38,597 nt of DNA. It comes from Mesorhizobium sp. ZC-5 (GTDB lineage Bacteria > Pseudomonadota > Alphaproteobacteria > Rhizobiales > Rhizobiaceae). Within the stretch, counting starts at the first letter, position 1. Every line of letters starts with the position of its first letter. This document shows positions 7,144-17,183 of this stretch, piece by piece. A program made the translations under genes and the position numbers. The DNA is taken from the NCBI RefSeq assembly GCF_025753855.1, contig NZ_JAOWPT010000022.1, positions 1 to 38,597 on the forward strand. The letters are read 5' to 3'. The notes under the pieces were generated by a model. That model was not told the origin of the DNA. It ran no database searches and saw nothing but the letters and a program-made list of their open reading frames with translations.

Positions 7144-8491
7144 CTGGCATGTCTCGCTTACGGAGTGGATCAAGCGCCTCAGGTGTCGGCGCGTGGCGGT
7201 TGGCCTGGAAGATGTTGGCAACCTCGAAGATCAGGTCCCGAGTCCCCTGATAGAGGATTGTGAGCTTGTGCTGGCTGCCGAGCCGGTCGAAGATCGGGAA
7301 GCCGACGTGCATGAGCGGGATGCCAAGGCGCTGCGCCGCCTGGCGGCCGTGGGAATGAGTAACGAGAAGATCAGCGTCGGCGCCAAGCGCTTCCAAATCG
7401 CCGAGATCGCCGACTTGAACCGACTCCGCCGGTATTTTCTGCAGAATTTTCGACATGTCGGTCGTGACGACCGCCGCCGCGATGTCGGAGCCCATGTCGG
7501 TGAAGAAGGTTGCGAGTTGGTAGAGTTGGTCTGGTTCAGCAGCGATCGCAATTTTCTTGCCTCCGAAATGGAAATGTCCGTCGAGCAACGCGTCCTGCAA
7601 TTGCGCCCGGCGACGGCGCACCCCGGCCGGCACCGCCACGCCTGAAATCGCAGCCATCAGTGAGACGAACCGGTCGGCGCCCCGCAATCCCGTCAGCGAC
7701 TGGAACAGCACGTATGGCATGCCGGTCACCCTCTGCAGCACCTCCGCCGGGCGCCGCATATGCTCCCCGATGACGATGCATTGCGCGGCCGTGCCAAGCT
7801 CACGGATATCCTCGACGCTGGTGCCGCCATAGGTGGTCGTGATCCAGCGGTCGGGCACCGTGCCGTCGAGCGAGCCGGAGATGTCGGGCAGGATCACCGG
7901 CTTGAGCCCAAAGCTTTCAACCATCTCGCGCAAATGCTCGATGTCAGCCACAGTGAGGTGCCAGCCGGGCAGGATTGCAATCTTCTTTGATTGCCGCGCC
8001 TGCTGGCCTGGCCGTGTAATCCCTTCGATCATCGCGGTGACGGCTTTGGCCCAGCCCTCTTCGATCGCGCCGTCGAAATCCGGCGTGTTGGCCAGTACCA
8101 CCTCCGTACCCGCGATGTCTTCCGCGCGCTTCAGCTTGATGGTGGCGATTTCTCCAGCACAGTCTTCGCCACGGGTTTCCACGAGCGCCGTCGTGCAGAC
8201 CCCGATCAGCGTTGGCTTTGTACGGGCCTTGAGGTTGAGGATCGCTTCTTCCAGACGGTCCGCCCCGCCGAGGATGGTCGCCACCTCGTCCATCGCCGTT
8301 GTCTGCAAGGGGATGGCTTCCTTGAAATGCCGCACGAAAAGCACGAGCGCGAGGCTGGTGCAGCCCTGGCTGCCGTGGAACAACGGCATCGCACCATCGA
8401 CCCCAAGAAAGGCCAAGGCGGCGCCGAGCGGCTGCGACGACTTCAGCGGATTGACCGCCGCTGCTTTGGTCTGGGGAAGGATGCGGACCAT
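7109..8491 (-). CDS. nifN: NifN, FeMo-cofactor scaffold beta subunit
   Basis: 460 residues, the usual length for NifN. It is a NifK homologue: NPLKSSQPLGAALAFLG near residue 14 and HGSQGCTSLALV near residue 39 correspond to the cluster-binding regions of NifK, and GVCTTALVETRGED to the third. With NifE it forms the scaffold where NifB-co matures to FeMo-co. ATG at 8491 has AGGAAAG upstream and starts nine bases after the nifE stop, so the two are coupled. The end of the gene overlaps nifX. No damage is visible. Confidence 0.96.
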   Translation of the reverse strand: MVRILPQTKAAAVNPLKSSQPLGAALAFLGVDGAMPLFHGSQGCTSLALVLFVRHFKEAIPLQTTAMDEVATILGGADRLEEAILNLKARTKPTLIGVCTTALVETRGEDCAGEIATIKLKRAEDIAGTEVVLANTPDFDGAIEEGWAKAVTAMIEGITRPGQQARQSKKIAILPGWHLTVADIEHLREMVESFGLKPVILPDISGSLDGTVPDRWITTTYGGTSVEDIRELGTAAQCIVIGEHMRRPAEVLQRVTGMPYVLFQSLTGLRGADRFVSLMAAISGVAVPAGVRRRRAQLQDALLDGHFHFGGKKIAIAAEPDQLYQLATFFTDMGSDIAAAVVTTDMSKILQKIPAESVQVGDLGDLEALGADADLLVTHSHGRQAAQRLGIPLMHVGFPIFDRLGSQHKLTILYQGTRDLIFEVANIFQANRHAPTPEALDPLRKRDMPDELRSSPLTRH

Positions 8492-8500
8492 CGGCTTTCC

Positions 8501-9991
8501 TCAACACGCGCCGAAGTCGACGGCTGTCGCGCCGGCGAATTTCTTGAAAGCCTGGACAGTCGCGGTCGCGCTCTTTGTGCTCGACAGTTCGTCCTTTACC
8601 GCAGGCGGGCGATCCCACGGTGCGGGCTCACGCACCTGGCGCCAGATCGGGTTATGAATGGCGAGGTCGATCTGGCGCACGAGTTCCACCATGCCGTCAT
8701 AGCCGGCATAAGGGTGTTGGCGCTCCTGGTTGATGTCGAGCCAGGGTGTCTTGGCTTTCAGCGCGATGAATTGCGTGCGCCCGCCCGAGAGCATGATATC
8801 GGCCTTGTGTTCTGACAGCATGGCGTAAAGCTCGCGCGCTGCCATCTGCTCGAACATGTGGTTGTCGTCCTTGAGTATCTGCTTGATGCGTTCCTTGTCT
8901 TTGGCCGTGGATTTCTTGACCGAGGTGCCGACGATCTCGATGCCGATTTCCATCAGCGCATGGACGAGCGACCAGGACTTCACACCGCCGGTGTTGAGCA
9001 GCACGCGCTTGCCTTGGAGCCGCGGCCGGTAGGCTGCGAGCTTCTTCCACGCAATCCCCTCCTCCTGTGCGATCAGCGTCTCTGTGCGGTCAAGGATCTC
9101 TGGATCCGCTCCCTTCTTCACGAGCAGCGCAGAGATCCGCCGGAGCGCTTCGGAGGTCTCGGTTATGCCGTAGAAGGAGCCCTCGAAGAATGGGATCTCC
9201 CAGCGCTCCTCCATCTTGCGGGCGAGATTGATGAGCGCGCTCGAGCACACCATCATCGCCGCCCGTGCGCGGTGCGCGCAGGCAACGTCGAGATAGCGCG
9301 CGTCGCCCGGAATGCAGGCGCGCACCCTGATGCCGAGCCGGTCAAGGAGCGGCTTCACCAGCCAGAACTCGCCCGCGAGATTGAATTCGCCAAGGATATT
9401 GATGTCGTAGGGTCCGGCATCGTCGGGCTCCACCGTGCCGATGACATGATCGAGCAACGCCTCGCCGGCAAGCTTGTTGCCAAGATTCTTGGAGCCGACG
9501 AAGCCTGGTGCATCGACCGGGACAACGGCCAAGCCGAATTTTTCCGCTGCGCGCTTGCAGACCGCCTCGATGTCCTCGCCGATCAGCGCCGTCACGCAGG
9601 TCGAATAGACGAAGATCGCCGGCGGCCCATACGCTTCCTTGATCTCGCGGATCGCTTTGAAAAGCTTTCGCTCTCCCTGCCCCATCACCACGTCGAGTTC
9701 GGTAAGGTCCGTCGTGAAGCTCGTGCGCCACAGCGTTGGCCCGGACGAAGCCGCACCGCGATTGTCCCAGGAATTGCCCTCGCAGGCGAGCGGCGCATGG
9801 ATCAGATGCGCGACGTCGGTGATCGGTTGCAGCACAATCTTGGCGCCGTCAAAGGCGCAGCCGCCAGCCGCCGCGCCGGGGGTCAGCGGCTTCGAACAGC
9901 CCTCTTTGCGCGCCTTGGCATCCTTGCCGCGGTTCCTATCACAGGCGGGCTCGTTGAAGACATCCTGGATTTTGGCACTGAGCGAGGACAC
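8501..9991 (-). CDS. nifE: NifE, FeMo-cofactor scaffold alpha subunit
   Basis: 496 residues if translation starts at the GTG at 9991 (V-SSLSAKIQDVFNEPAC), which has GGAG about nine bases upstream; a TTG at 10006 would add five residues. It is a NifD homologue with KPLTPGAAAGGCAFDG, LACEGNSWDNRG and STCVTALIGEDIEAV as the cluster-ligand regions and YAGYDGMVELVRQIDLAI near the C terminus. Together with NifN it binds NifB-co and builds FeMo-co. It follows nifK by about 60 bases and precedes nifN by nine, within one operon. Confidence 0.96.
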   Translation of the reverse strand: MSSLSAKIQDVFNEPACDRNRGKDAKARKEGCSKPLTPGAAAGGCAFDGAKIVLQPITDVAHLIHAPLACEGNSWDNRGAASSGPTLWRTSFTTDLTELDVVMGQGERKLFKAIREIKEAYGPPAIFVYSTCVTALIGEDIEAVCKRAAEKFGLAVVPVDAPGFVGSKNLGNKLAGEALLDHVIGTVEPDDAGPYDINILGEFNLAGEFWLVKPLLDRLGIRVRACIPGDARYLDVACAHRARAAMMVCSSALINLARKMEERWEIPFFEGSFYGITETSEALRRISALLVKKGADPEILDRTETLIAQEEGIAWKKLAAYRPRLQGKRVLLNTGGVKSWSLVHALMEIGIEIVGTSVKKSTAKDKERIKQILKDDNHMFEQMAARELYAMLSEHKADIMLSGGRTQFIALKAKTPWLDINQERQHPYAGYDGMVELVRQIDLAIHNPIWRQVREPAPWDRPPAVKDELSSTKSATATVQAFKKFAGATAVDFGAC

Positions 9992-10054
9992 TGCGTATGT
10001 CTCCAAAGTCCATTGGGGGGACGGACGGCGGCGGCGGAAAGCCGGCCGCCAACC

Positions 10055-11596
10055 TTAGCGGGTGAGGTCATAAGAATAGTCCGTCACGCCCGTCTCGCTT
10101 GTCTCGCGATCAAGCTTGTCGAAGATCTTGTCGAGGATCGTCGTCAGTACACGCAAGCCGCCTTGGTAGCCCATGAGCGCAAAGCGATGGTGATGGTGCC
10201 GGTCGAAGATCGGGAACATCAGCCGGATCAGCGGCGTGCCGGTGTCGCGCTCCAGGTACTTGCCATGGGAATTGCCGATCAGCAGATCCACCGGTTCTGT
10301 GAAGAGCAGCGAGCGCATCGCCCAGAGGTCCTTGCCCGCCCAGACCTGAGCATCCTTGCCGAAGGGCGATGATGCAAGCAGTTGCTTCAACTCGGATTCC
10401 CATGCCGAGGTGCCGTTGGTGGCGAGGCAATGCGTCGGCTCGCCGCCGGTCTCCATGACGAAGCGGGCCATGGCGTAGACAAAATCCGGATCGCCGTAGA
10501 TCGCGTACTTCTTGCCGTGCAGCCAGGATTGGCTGTCCGCCATGGCGTCGACAAGTCGGCCGCGCTCCAGGCGGATTGTCTCGGGGATTTCCTTGCCGGA
10601 AATCGCCGAGACCTTCATCAGCAATTCGTCGGTCGCCTGGACGCCGAGCGGGTAGTGAAACGAGGCCGTAGCCTGCCCGACCTCCTCACAATATTCAAGC
10701 GTTTTTCGAGTGTTGTAATGCTGGAGCGAAAGTGTCGCTTCGGCGTTGAGGGCCTTCTTCACGTCTTCGATCTTCGTGCCGCCGTCGTACATGCGGTATT
10801 CGCCGTCCGACGGCGTGTCGAACTGGTCAGAGGCGTCCTGAATGAAGGTATAGGACACGTCCATCACATCGAGCAGGCGCTTGAGTTCCCGGTTGTTGCC
10901 AACGCAAAAGCCGTCGAAACCCGGAATGATGTTGATGGTTCCACCTTCTTCGGTTCGCTCCGCGCCTTTCCAGAAGTGTTCCAGAATGCCCTTGACCGTG
11001 CCGTCATAGCCGTCGACATGGCTGCCGACGAAGGCCGGCGTGTGGGCGAAGGGCACGTCGAAGTCGCGCGGGACCGAGCCTTCGTCCCTGGCGTTCTCGA
11101 TGAAGCTGTGCAGGTCGTCGCCAATGACCTCGGCCATGCAAGTGGTCGAGACGGCGATCATCTTCGGGTCATAGAGCTTATACGTGTTGGCCAGCCCGTC
11201 GACCATGTTCTTCAGGCCGCCGAACACTGCCGCGTCCTCCGTCATAGAGGACGAAACCGCCGAAGCGGGCTCCTTGAAATGGCGCGACAGGTGCGAGCGG
11301 TAATAGGCCACGCAGCCCTGGCTGCCGTGGACGAAGGACATGGTTCGCTCGAAGCCCGCGGCCGCGAACACTGCGCCGAGCGGCTGGCAGGCCTTGGCGG
11401 GGTTCACGACAAGCGCTTCGCGGGCGAGGTTCTTTTCGCGGTATTCCCATGTCTTGGTGAATTCGCGTTGATCGGTAACGACCTGGTCGGGGTGCGGACA
11501 CTCGAAATTCAGCTTCTTCTCGGCGAGCATCTGCCTGTATTCCGGCTCGCGGAACAGCGGAGCATGGTCAAGAACTTTTTCAGCCGACTGCGGCAT
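10055..11596 (-). CDS. nifK: Nitrogenase molybdenum-iron protein beta chain
   Basis: 513 residues from [15 protein letters not shown] at 11596. P-cluster cysteines are visible at C70 ([10 protein letters not shown]), C95 ([10 protein letters not shown]) and C153 ([12 protein letters not shown]), as expected for the beta subunit of the alpha2-beta2 MoFe protein. The spacing to nifD (127 bases) is longer than elsewhere in the operon and contains no obvious promoter. Sequence and length are normal for rhizobial NifK, so it should be functional. Confidence 0.98.
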   Translation of the reverse strand: MPQSAEKVLDHAPLFREPEYRQMLAEKKLNFECPHPDQVVTDQREFTKTWEYREKNLAREALVVNPAKACQPLGAVFAAAGFERTMSFVHGSQGCVAYYRSHLSRHFKEPASAVSSSMTEDAAVFGGLKNMVDGLANTYKLYDPKMIAVSTTCMAEVIGDDLHSFIENARDEGSVPRDFDVPFAHTPAFVGSHVDGYDGTVKGILEHFWKGAERTEEGGTINIIPGFDGFCVGNNRELKRLLDVMDVSYTFIQDASDQFDTPSDGEYRMYDGGTKIEDVKKALNAEATLSLQHYNTRKTLEYCEEVGQATASFHYPLGVQATDELLMKVSAISGKEIPETIRLERGRLVDAMADSQSWLHGKKYAIYGDPDFVYAMARFVMETGGEPTHCLATNGTSAWESELKQLLASSPFGKDAQVWAGKDLWAMRSLLFTEPVDLLIGNSHGKYLERDTGTPLIRLMFPIFDRHHHHRFALMGYQGGLRVLTTILDKIFDKLDRETSETGVTDYSYDLTR

Positions 11597-11723
11597 GGTC
11601 GTTACCTCTTTTCCATCTGGCCGCGCCATAGGGCGGCACAGGGACAATCAAGACATTTTCAGGTCTCCCGCGGACACAGGGCCGCAGGCGTTCGCCGCCT
11701 CCCGGCCTCCGGGAGGCCAGGTT

Positions 11724-13226
11724 CTATTCGGCTGCGATTGCCGCCGACGGCTCGGGTTTGTTCTTCCAGGGGGCGTCGTAGAGGTCCCAGACCGGGTTGT
11801 TGATGGCCAGATCCATGTCGCGGGCGAAGATGGCGAAGCCGTCATAGCCGTGATACGGGCCGGAATAGTCCCAGGAATGCATTTGACGGAACGGTATGCC
11901 CATCTTCTGCACCGGGTATTTTTCCTTGATGCCGGAGCCAACGAGATCAGGGCGGATCCCCTCGATGAACTTCTCCAGCTCGTAACCGGTCACGTCGTCA
12001 TAGATCAGCGTGCCCTTCTTCACGTAATGGCCGGTGCGCTGATAATCGTCGCTATGGCCAAATTCGTAGCCGGTGCCGACGATCACCATGCCCAGGTCCT
12101 CATAGGCCGTGACGACGTGACGGGGGCGCAGCCCGCCGACATAGAGCATCACCGTCCTGCCTTCCAGGCGCGGCCGGTACTTGGCGATGACCGCATCGAC
12201 CAGGGGCCGGTATTTGGCGATGGCCGCCTCGGCCTTGTCTTCGATTTCCGGCCCGAAATGCTTGGCTATCTTGCGCAGAGAGGCTTCGGTCTGGGAGGGC
12301 CCGAAGAAATTGTACTCCATCCAGTCGATGCCATACTTTTCCTCCATGTGCCGGCAGATGTAGTTCATCGACCTGTAGCAATGGATGAGGTTGAGCTTGG
12401 CCTTCGGCGCGCGTTCTATCTCGGCGAGCGTGGCGTCGCCCGACCAGTTGCCGACCACGCGCAGGCCCATCTCCTCGAGTAGGATGCGCGAAGCCCAGGC
12501 GTCGCCGCCGATATTGTAGTCGCCGATCACATTGACGTCGAATGGGCCGGCCTCGAACTCGACGTCCTTCTTCTCGAAGACCCAATCGCGGATCGCATCG
12601 TTGGCGATGTGGTGGCCGAGTGATTGCGAAACGCCGCGGAAACCCTCGCAGCGCACCGGCACGATCGTCTTTTCGTGCTCTTTGGCCTTATTGCGGGACA
12701 CCGCTTCGGTGTCGTCGCCGATCAGGCCAATCGGGCATTCGGATTGCACGCTCATGCCCTTGTTCAGCGGAAACAGTTCCTCAATCTCGTCGATGATCTG
12801 TTCCAGCTTCTTGTCTCCGCCGAAGACAATGTCCTTCTCCTGGAAGTCGGAGGTGAACTGCATTGTGCCGAACGTGTTGATGCCCGTCGTACCGACGTAG
12901 TAGTTGCGCCGCTGCGACCAGGAATATTGCCCGCAGCCGACCGGACCGTGCGAGATATGGACCATATCCTTGACTGGCCCCCAGACCACGCCCTTAGAGC
13001 CGGCATAGGCGCAGCCGCGAATGGTCATCACGCCAGGAATCGACTTGATGTTCGATTTGACGTCGCATTCGGAAACGACCTCGCCTTCCTCGCCAGCCTC
13101 GTCTCCGCTCCTTGCGACGCTGAGGTGCTTTTTGCGGCGCTTGGCCGCCTTGTCAGGATATTGCGACAGCACCTCCTCGATAAGCTTCGCATGCAGAGCA
13201 CCGTCATTTTCGTATTCGAGGCTCAT
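11724..13226 (-). CDS. nifD: Nitrogenase molybdenum-iron protein alpha chain
   Basis: 500 residues from [14 protein letters not shown] at 13226, with AAAGGGG upstream. P-cluster ligands are C72 (RGCAYAG), C98 ([10 protein letters not shown]) and C164 ([12 protein letters not shown]); the FeMo-cofactor ligands are C283 ([10 protein letters not shown]) and H450 ([17 protein letters not shown]). It forms the catalytic alpha subunit of dinitrogenase. It starts 104 bases after the nifH stop. All key residues are present. Confidence 0.98.
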   Translation of the reverse strand: MSLEYENDGALHAKLIEEVLSQYPDKAAKRRKKHLSVARSGDEAGEEGEVVSECDVKSNIKSIPGVMTIRGCAYAGSKGVVWGPVKDMVHISHGPVGCGQYSWSQRRNYYVGTTGINTFGTMQFTSDFQEKDIVFGGDKKLEQIIDEIEELFPLNKGMSVQSECPIGLIGDDTEAVSRNKAKEHEKTIVPVRCEGFRGVSQSLGHHIANDAIRDWVFEKKDVEFEAGPFDVNVIGDYNIGGDAWASRILLEEMGLRVVGNWSGDATLAEIERAPKAKLNLIHCYRSMNYICRHMEEKYGIDWMEYNFFGPSQTEASLRKIAKHFGPEIEDKAEAAIAKYRPLVDAVIAKYRPRLEGRTVMLYVGGLRPRHVVTAYEDLGMVIVGTGYEFGHSDDYQRTGHYVKKGTLIYDDVTGYELEKFIEGIRPDLVGSGIKEKYPVQKMGIPFRQMHSWDYSGPYHGYDGFAIFARDMDLAINNPVWDLYDAPWKNKPEPSAAIAAE

Positions 13227-13329
13227 GGGACCCCTTTCAAGGTTCGCATGACGCCTCACGGACGAGGCGCCGTTGTTCGGAAGGCGCGCCAGCTCAAGGC
13301 CACGCCTCATGTTGGCTTGACAGCCGTCG

Positions 13330-14244
<915 letters not shown>

Positions 14245-14312
14245 CTATCAATCGCGGCTGCCCGCAACATGAATGCCGGTCGGCAGCTTTCGCCGCCTCG
14301 CACCAAAGGGTT

Positions 14313-14327
14313 TCAAGACTCATGCCA
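14313..14327 (-). promoter_or_regulatory. Sigma-54 promoter candidate for nifH
   Basis: Minus strand TGGCAT-GAGTC-TTGA lies 90 bases upstream of the nifH ATG. The -24 element is good; the -12 element has TTGA where TTGC is usual. No better RpoN site is visible between nifH and 14450, and a NifA site is correctly placed about 93 bases further upstream. Confidence 0.6.
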
Positions 14328-14419
14328 ATTTGGCTGACCGAGTCGAAGAATAGATTTCATGATTGCTTTTCAGCTGTTTAGCGTGAGGCGAAACAAGAGA
14401 TGGGCTAAACAAGCCCCTG

Positions 14420-14435
14420 TGTAGCGGACCCGACA
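14420..14435. promoter_or_regulatory. NifA upstream activator site of nifH
   Basis: TGT-AGCGGACCCG-ACA, an exact TGT-N10-ACA, 93 bases upstream of the nifH -24 element. Confidence 0.75.
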
Positions 14436-14784
14436 AAGGCGACAGGACGCGTCGGATGCCGTAACTTGCGACGCTGCTGACCTCGCCGGAGCCGGCCCTC
14501 TTCCCCGCGGAACCCCTGTTTTTTGTGCGAAGCGGGGATCCCGCAGCGAAATGGACTTTAAGTCATTGCGTTATCAAATTGAAATAATTACCATATTTTA
14601 TCTGCGCATGCGGCTATGTATAGGGTTCTGTGTAAATTTCGTGTCGAAATTACCGCAGTTTCCATAGCCGAAGGGCCTGAGGACCTGACAAAATAGGGGG
14701 CAAAGGACCCCGGCAGGAACCAAAGGGTTCCGCTTTTGGGGCAGAGGCTCCGACCGTTGTCCGGCTAGTCGGCTAGATAACCAC
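14436..14784. other. Intergenic region between nifH control region and the antitoxin gene
   Basis: No gene is supported. It contains an AT-rich patch (14560-14600), a palindrome AATTTCG-TGT-CGAAATT at 14635-14651, and a hairpin GGAACC-AAAG-GGTTCC at 14716-14731 that lacks a T-run and so is not a clear terminator. Confidence 0.5.
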
Positions 14785-15108
14785 TCATCGCAAAGCATGC
14801 ACGGAAACATGCCCCTCACGATCGTCGCGGCTAGGGCGGATGACGATTTCGACATCGCGGTTTTGCAGCGTAAGACAACCCATAAGCCGTTCGACGGAAA
14901 ATCCATCGAGGCGATAATTTACCAGCGCCGACACTTTGGATTGTGGAATGCCGAGTAACGTCGCTATCGCGACCTGGCGCAGCTTACGCGCCTTGACGAT
15001 CTCGTTAAGGGCGAGAGCAAGACGCGTCTTGGTCTGCCGGTCGACAGCATCGGGTAGCCCAAGATCAGCAAAGACGTTACCCGTCCCCTGTTCCATATCG
15101 ATTGTCAT
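14785..15108 (-). CDS. HigA-type XRE antitoxin, orphaned
   Basis: A 107-residue protein with a helix-turn-helix near residues 40-75 (RKLRQVAIATLLGIPQSKVSALVNYRLDGFSVERLM), typical of the short XRE antitoxins paired with HigB/RelE-like toxins. The start at 15108 has GGACGG upstream. In intact loci the toxin gene lies just ahead; here only its last codons remain (15124-15171), so the antitoxin survives without its toxin. It may repress its own promoter or the adjacent fic gene, whose upstream region contains repeated motifs. Confidence 0.82.
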   Translation of the reverse strand: MTIDMEQGTGNVFADLGLPDAVDRQTKTRLALALNEIVKARKLRQVAIATLLGIPQSKVSALVNYRLDGFSVERLMGCLTLQNRDVEIVIRPSRDDREGHVSVHALR

Positions 15109-15123
15109 ATCCGTCCGACCTCA

Positions 15124-15186
15124 TCATTTTGTTTCGTAGTCTTCCCGCGCCCGCTTCAATCGCTGAGGCATAGCAGAGATTGCTAT
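15124..15186 (-). pseudogene. 3' stub of a HigB-type toxin gene
   Basis: Minus-strand codons ending MPQRLKRAREDYETK-stop match the conserved C terminus of HigB/Gp49-like toxins (…RLKRAREDYE…), placed just before the antitoxin start as in intact higBA operons. Everything upstream of about 15186 is replaced by the fic control region. Confidence 0.6.
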
Positions 15187-15236
15187 AGCTCACTATTTGT
15201 GCAAGGATGAGCTATAGAAAGGTGCCCTATAACTCA
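15183..15236. promoter_or_regulatory. Operator-like repeats between higA and fic
   Basis: CTATAGCTCA at 15183-15192 and its exact inverse TGAGCTATAG at 15208-15217 form a 10-base inverted repeat with a 15-base spacer. A third, one-mismatch copy CTATAACTCA at 15227-15236 runs into the fic start codon. This arrangement suits autoregulation by a dimeric helix-turn-helix protein. Confidence 0.55.
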
Positions 15237-16351
15237 TGGCATGGAATTGGGAGCAGGCCGACTGGCCGCATTTTACCTACGATAAGAATATATTGGAACC
15301 GCTGGAAAGCGAGTTCCTGCTGCGATCAGGCGAGTTCCTGGGCGTCTTTCGGCACGTCGGTTCCGACGAGCGCGACCAGATCCGCATCGATCTCATCAGC
15401 GAAGAGGCATTGAAGACATCCGCGATTGAGGGGGAGTATCTCAACCGCGAGAGTCTGCAATCATCCTTGCGCCAGCAACTTGGATTGGGCAGCGAGACAA
15501 GGCGCATTCCCCCTGCCGAGCGCGGCATCGCGGAAATGATGGCTGATGTGTATTTGCATTTTGCCGATGTGCTCTCGCATCGCACCCTCTACGCTTGGCA
15601 CAAGATGGTGATGTCGGGTGAGCGGCGTATCGAGACCATCGGCAACTATCGCCAGCATGCCGCCGCCATGCAGATCGTTTCCAATCGGCTGGATAAGCCC
15701 AAAGTGCATTTCGAAGCGCCGCCGTCGGCGCGGGTGAGAACTGAAATGGACGCCTTCGCCGCTTGGTTCAACGATACCTCACCCAAAGGCAAGACACCGC
15801 TCCCGGCATTGACGCGTGCCGGTATCGCGCACCTTTATTTCGAGAGCATCCACCCGTTCGAGGATGGCAACGGCCGCATAGGGCGTGCCCTTTGTGAAAA
15901 GGCGCTGGCGCAAAGCCTGGGTGAGCCAACTCTCATCGCTTTGGCGTACACGATCGAGCGCCACCGCAAGGCCTATTACGATAGCCTGGAGGCCAACAAC
16001 AAGAGCAACGCGATTACCAATTGGCTGCTCTACTTCGCCAACACGATCCTTGAAGCCCAGCGCGTAACCCTCGCCCGTGTTGAATTCTCCGTCGCCAAGG
16101 CTAAGTTTTATGAACGTTACCGGGATCAGCTCAACGAGCGACAGGAAAAGGTCATTGCCCGGATGTTCCGCGAAGGCATCGACGGCTTCAAAGGAGGGCT
16201 CAGCGCCGAAAACTATGTCGCCATCACACAGGCATCGCGCGCGACGGCGACAAGAGATATGCAGGACCTCGTTGCCAAGGGTGCACTGACAAGAACCGGC
16301 GAACGGCGACACACCCGCTACGCGCTGAACATTCTTGATGGCCGCGCGTAA
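15236..16351 (+). CDS. Fic-domain protein (DUF4172 class), probable AMP transferase
   Basis: A 371-residue protein. The N-terminal DUF4172 region starts WNWEQADWPHFTYD; an inhibitory-helix motif T-S-A-I-E-G (residues 61-66) matches the (S/T)xxxE(G/N) signature that blocks ATP binding in self-inhibited Fic proteins. The catalytic motif HPFEDGNGRIGR is intact at residues 206-217. Residues 290-365 look like a winged-helix domain (SAENYVAITQASRATATRDMQDLVAKGAL). Fic enzymes transfer AMP to hydroxyl side chains; the target here is unknown. The start ATG overlaps an operator-like repeat, suggesting autorepression by the C-terminal domain or by the neighbouring XRE protein. It is intact and transcribed away from nif. 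Confidence 0.9.
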   Translation: MAWNWEQADWPHFTYDKNILEPLESEFLLRSGEFLGVFRHVGSDERDQIRIDLISEEALKTSAIEGEYLNRESLQSSLRQQLGLGSETRRIPPAERGIAEMMADVYLHFADVLSHRTLYAWHKMVMSGERRIETIGNYRQHAAAMQIVSNRLDKPKVHFEAPPSARVRTEMDAFAAWFNDTSPKGKTPLPALTRAGIAHLYFESIHPFEDGNGRIGRALCEKALAQSLGEPTLIALAYTIERHRKAYYDSLEANNKSNAITNWLLYFANTILEAQRVTLARVEFSVAKAKFYERYRDQLNERQEKVIARMFREGIDGFKGGLSAENYVAITQASRATATRDMQDLVAKGALTRTGERRHTRYALNILDGRA

Positions 16352-16570
16352 ACCACAACAGAGCAAGAAGAAGCAGCCTGCTTGCCCGAGATTTGAGGGG
16401 TGGCGCCTGCAACCCGGCAGGGGCGGCCCTCGTCCCCTCGCCGACCTCGCGATTAAAGCATTCGGCCGACACCTTCGGTTTGCCAATTGATGCCCTGTGA
16501 CGCTCTAGAAACGACTCCGACCGGTCCGGCGGCAGCCACGGCCTTGCCGGTGGCGCACGCCTGGAGGACA

Positions 16571-16788
16571 TCAGACTGGGACAACGTCTGCGTAGAAACC
16601 CTTTTCAGGCACAAAGTCCATCAGGCCCTCATGCGACCGCGAAACATAGCTTCGCGCACCGGGACAGGGCTGACGCCGAGAATTGTCGAGATCTTGCGAG
16701 CGCTTATCGGGACGCTGTCCGATAGTACGTTCCGCGTTACATAGCTCTTCACAAAGCGATACGCACGCCTCTGCGCACGTGGCGTCAC
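16571..16788 (-). pseudogene. GntR-type winged-helix gene, frameshifted and truncated
   Basis: From a GTG at 16788 the frame gives AYRFVKSYVTRNVLSD, ISARKISTILGVSPVPVREAMFR and stops at 16621; one frame over, the DNA continues SHEGLMDFVPEKGFYADVVPV to 16571. Together this is a GntR-family DNA-binding domain (A-x-x-L-G-V-S-x-x-P-V-R-E-A then E-G-L-x-x-x-P-x-x-G-F), with a single-base shift near 16640. The effector-binding domain is missing. The GTG overlaps the stop of the small ORF upstream (GTGA), suggesting former translational coupling, and both lie behind the NifA/sigma-54 promoter at 17073. Confidence 0.6.
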
Positions 16789-16937
16789 AGCCTCCTCCCG
16801 AGTGGGCGGCGGGCTGCGGTGAGGTCCTTGCGATTTTTGCTGGCGCGGACCGTCAGGACGGCGATCGTCTCCGCAGATCCGTGCATCGGCGCCGGGAATC
16901 GCACGAACTTCCGCGCATCAGTATGTCTGCCCAGCAT
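16785..16937 (-). CDS. Candidate 50-residue basic protein behind a NifA/sigma-54 promoter
   Basis: ATG at 16937 is preceded by a perfect GGAGGT nine bases upstream. The product begins MLGRHTDARKFVRF and ends TAARRPLGRRL, is rich in arginine and lysine, and has no family I recognise. It is the first reading frame with a good ribosome binding site downstream (135 bases) of the promoter at 17073-17087, and its stop overlaps the start of the GntR-type remnant by GTGA. It may be a genuine nodule-expressed small protein or part of a decayed operon. Confidence 0.35.
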   Translation of the reverse strand: MLGRHTDARKFVRFPAPMHGSAETIAVLTVRASKNRKDLTAARRPLGRRL

Positions 16938-17072
16938 GCTTGTCTTACCTCCACTCCGTCTATCCGGACGGACACATTTGTCATGGCTGCCGCACGAAGC
17001 GCTTCATCATCAACCGCCCTTGGGGCCAATCGGAGATCTACAATTGCCGCCCGGCGTGACAGAAGCATCGAA
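16938..17072. other. Leader of the 17.07 kb promoter
   Basis: The first part downstream of the promoter (TCGATGCTTCTGTCAC on the minus strand) resembles the leader of the P450-cluster promoter (TCGATGGTTTTGTCAC). An ORF starting at 16994 whose first residues (MTNVSVRIDGVEV) look like a 2Fe-2S ferredoxin N terminus does not continue as one. Confidence 0.4.
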
Positions 17073-17087
17073 GCAAGACGCGTGCCG
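17073..17087 (-). promoter_or_regulatory. Sigma-54 promoter, leftward
   Basis: Minus strand CGGCAC-GCGTC-TTGC, one mismatch from TGGCAC-N5-TTGC. A perfect NifA site lies 80 bases upstream. The whole module (about 17060-17190) is a diverged copy of the one before the P450 cluster (27670-27800). Confidence 0.7.
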
Positions 17088-17167
17088 AATTAATGTACCA
17101 TCTGCGTTGAACCACTCTTCGTTCCGGCGGCCCGCCCCCTCACCCTTTGGTCGGGCTTCCGACATTT

Positions 17168-17183
17168 TGTCCACCTTCGGACA
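17168..17183. promoter_or_regulatory. NifA upstream activator site
   Basis: TGT-CCACCTTCGG-ACA, an exact TGT-N10-ACA, 80 bases upstream of the sigma-54 promoter at 17073. It could in principle also act on the divergent promoter at 17751, though that is 570 bases away. Confidence 0.7.

Noticed and set aside
8858-11803. Long plus-strand open frames opposite nifE, nifK and nifD (up to 504 codons)
   Set aside because: They are antisense shadows created by GC-rich third positions of well-identified nif genes; products are low-complexity R/A/D-rich with no family signature.
16853-17068. Minus-strand ORF with MTNVSVRIDGVEV, like the start of a NuoG/HoxU-type 2Fe-2S ferredoxin
   Set aside because: After 13 residues the similarity stops; no cysteine pattern follows in any frame, and the overlapping frame has the better ribosome binding site.
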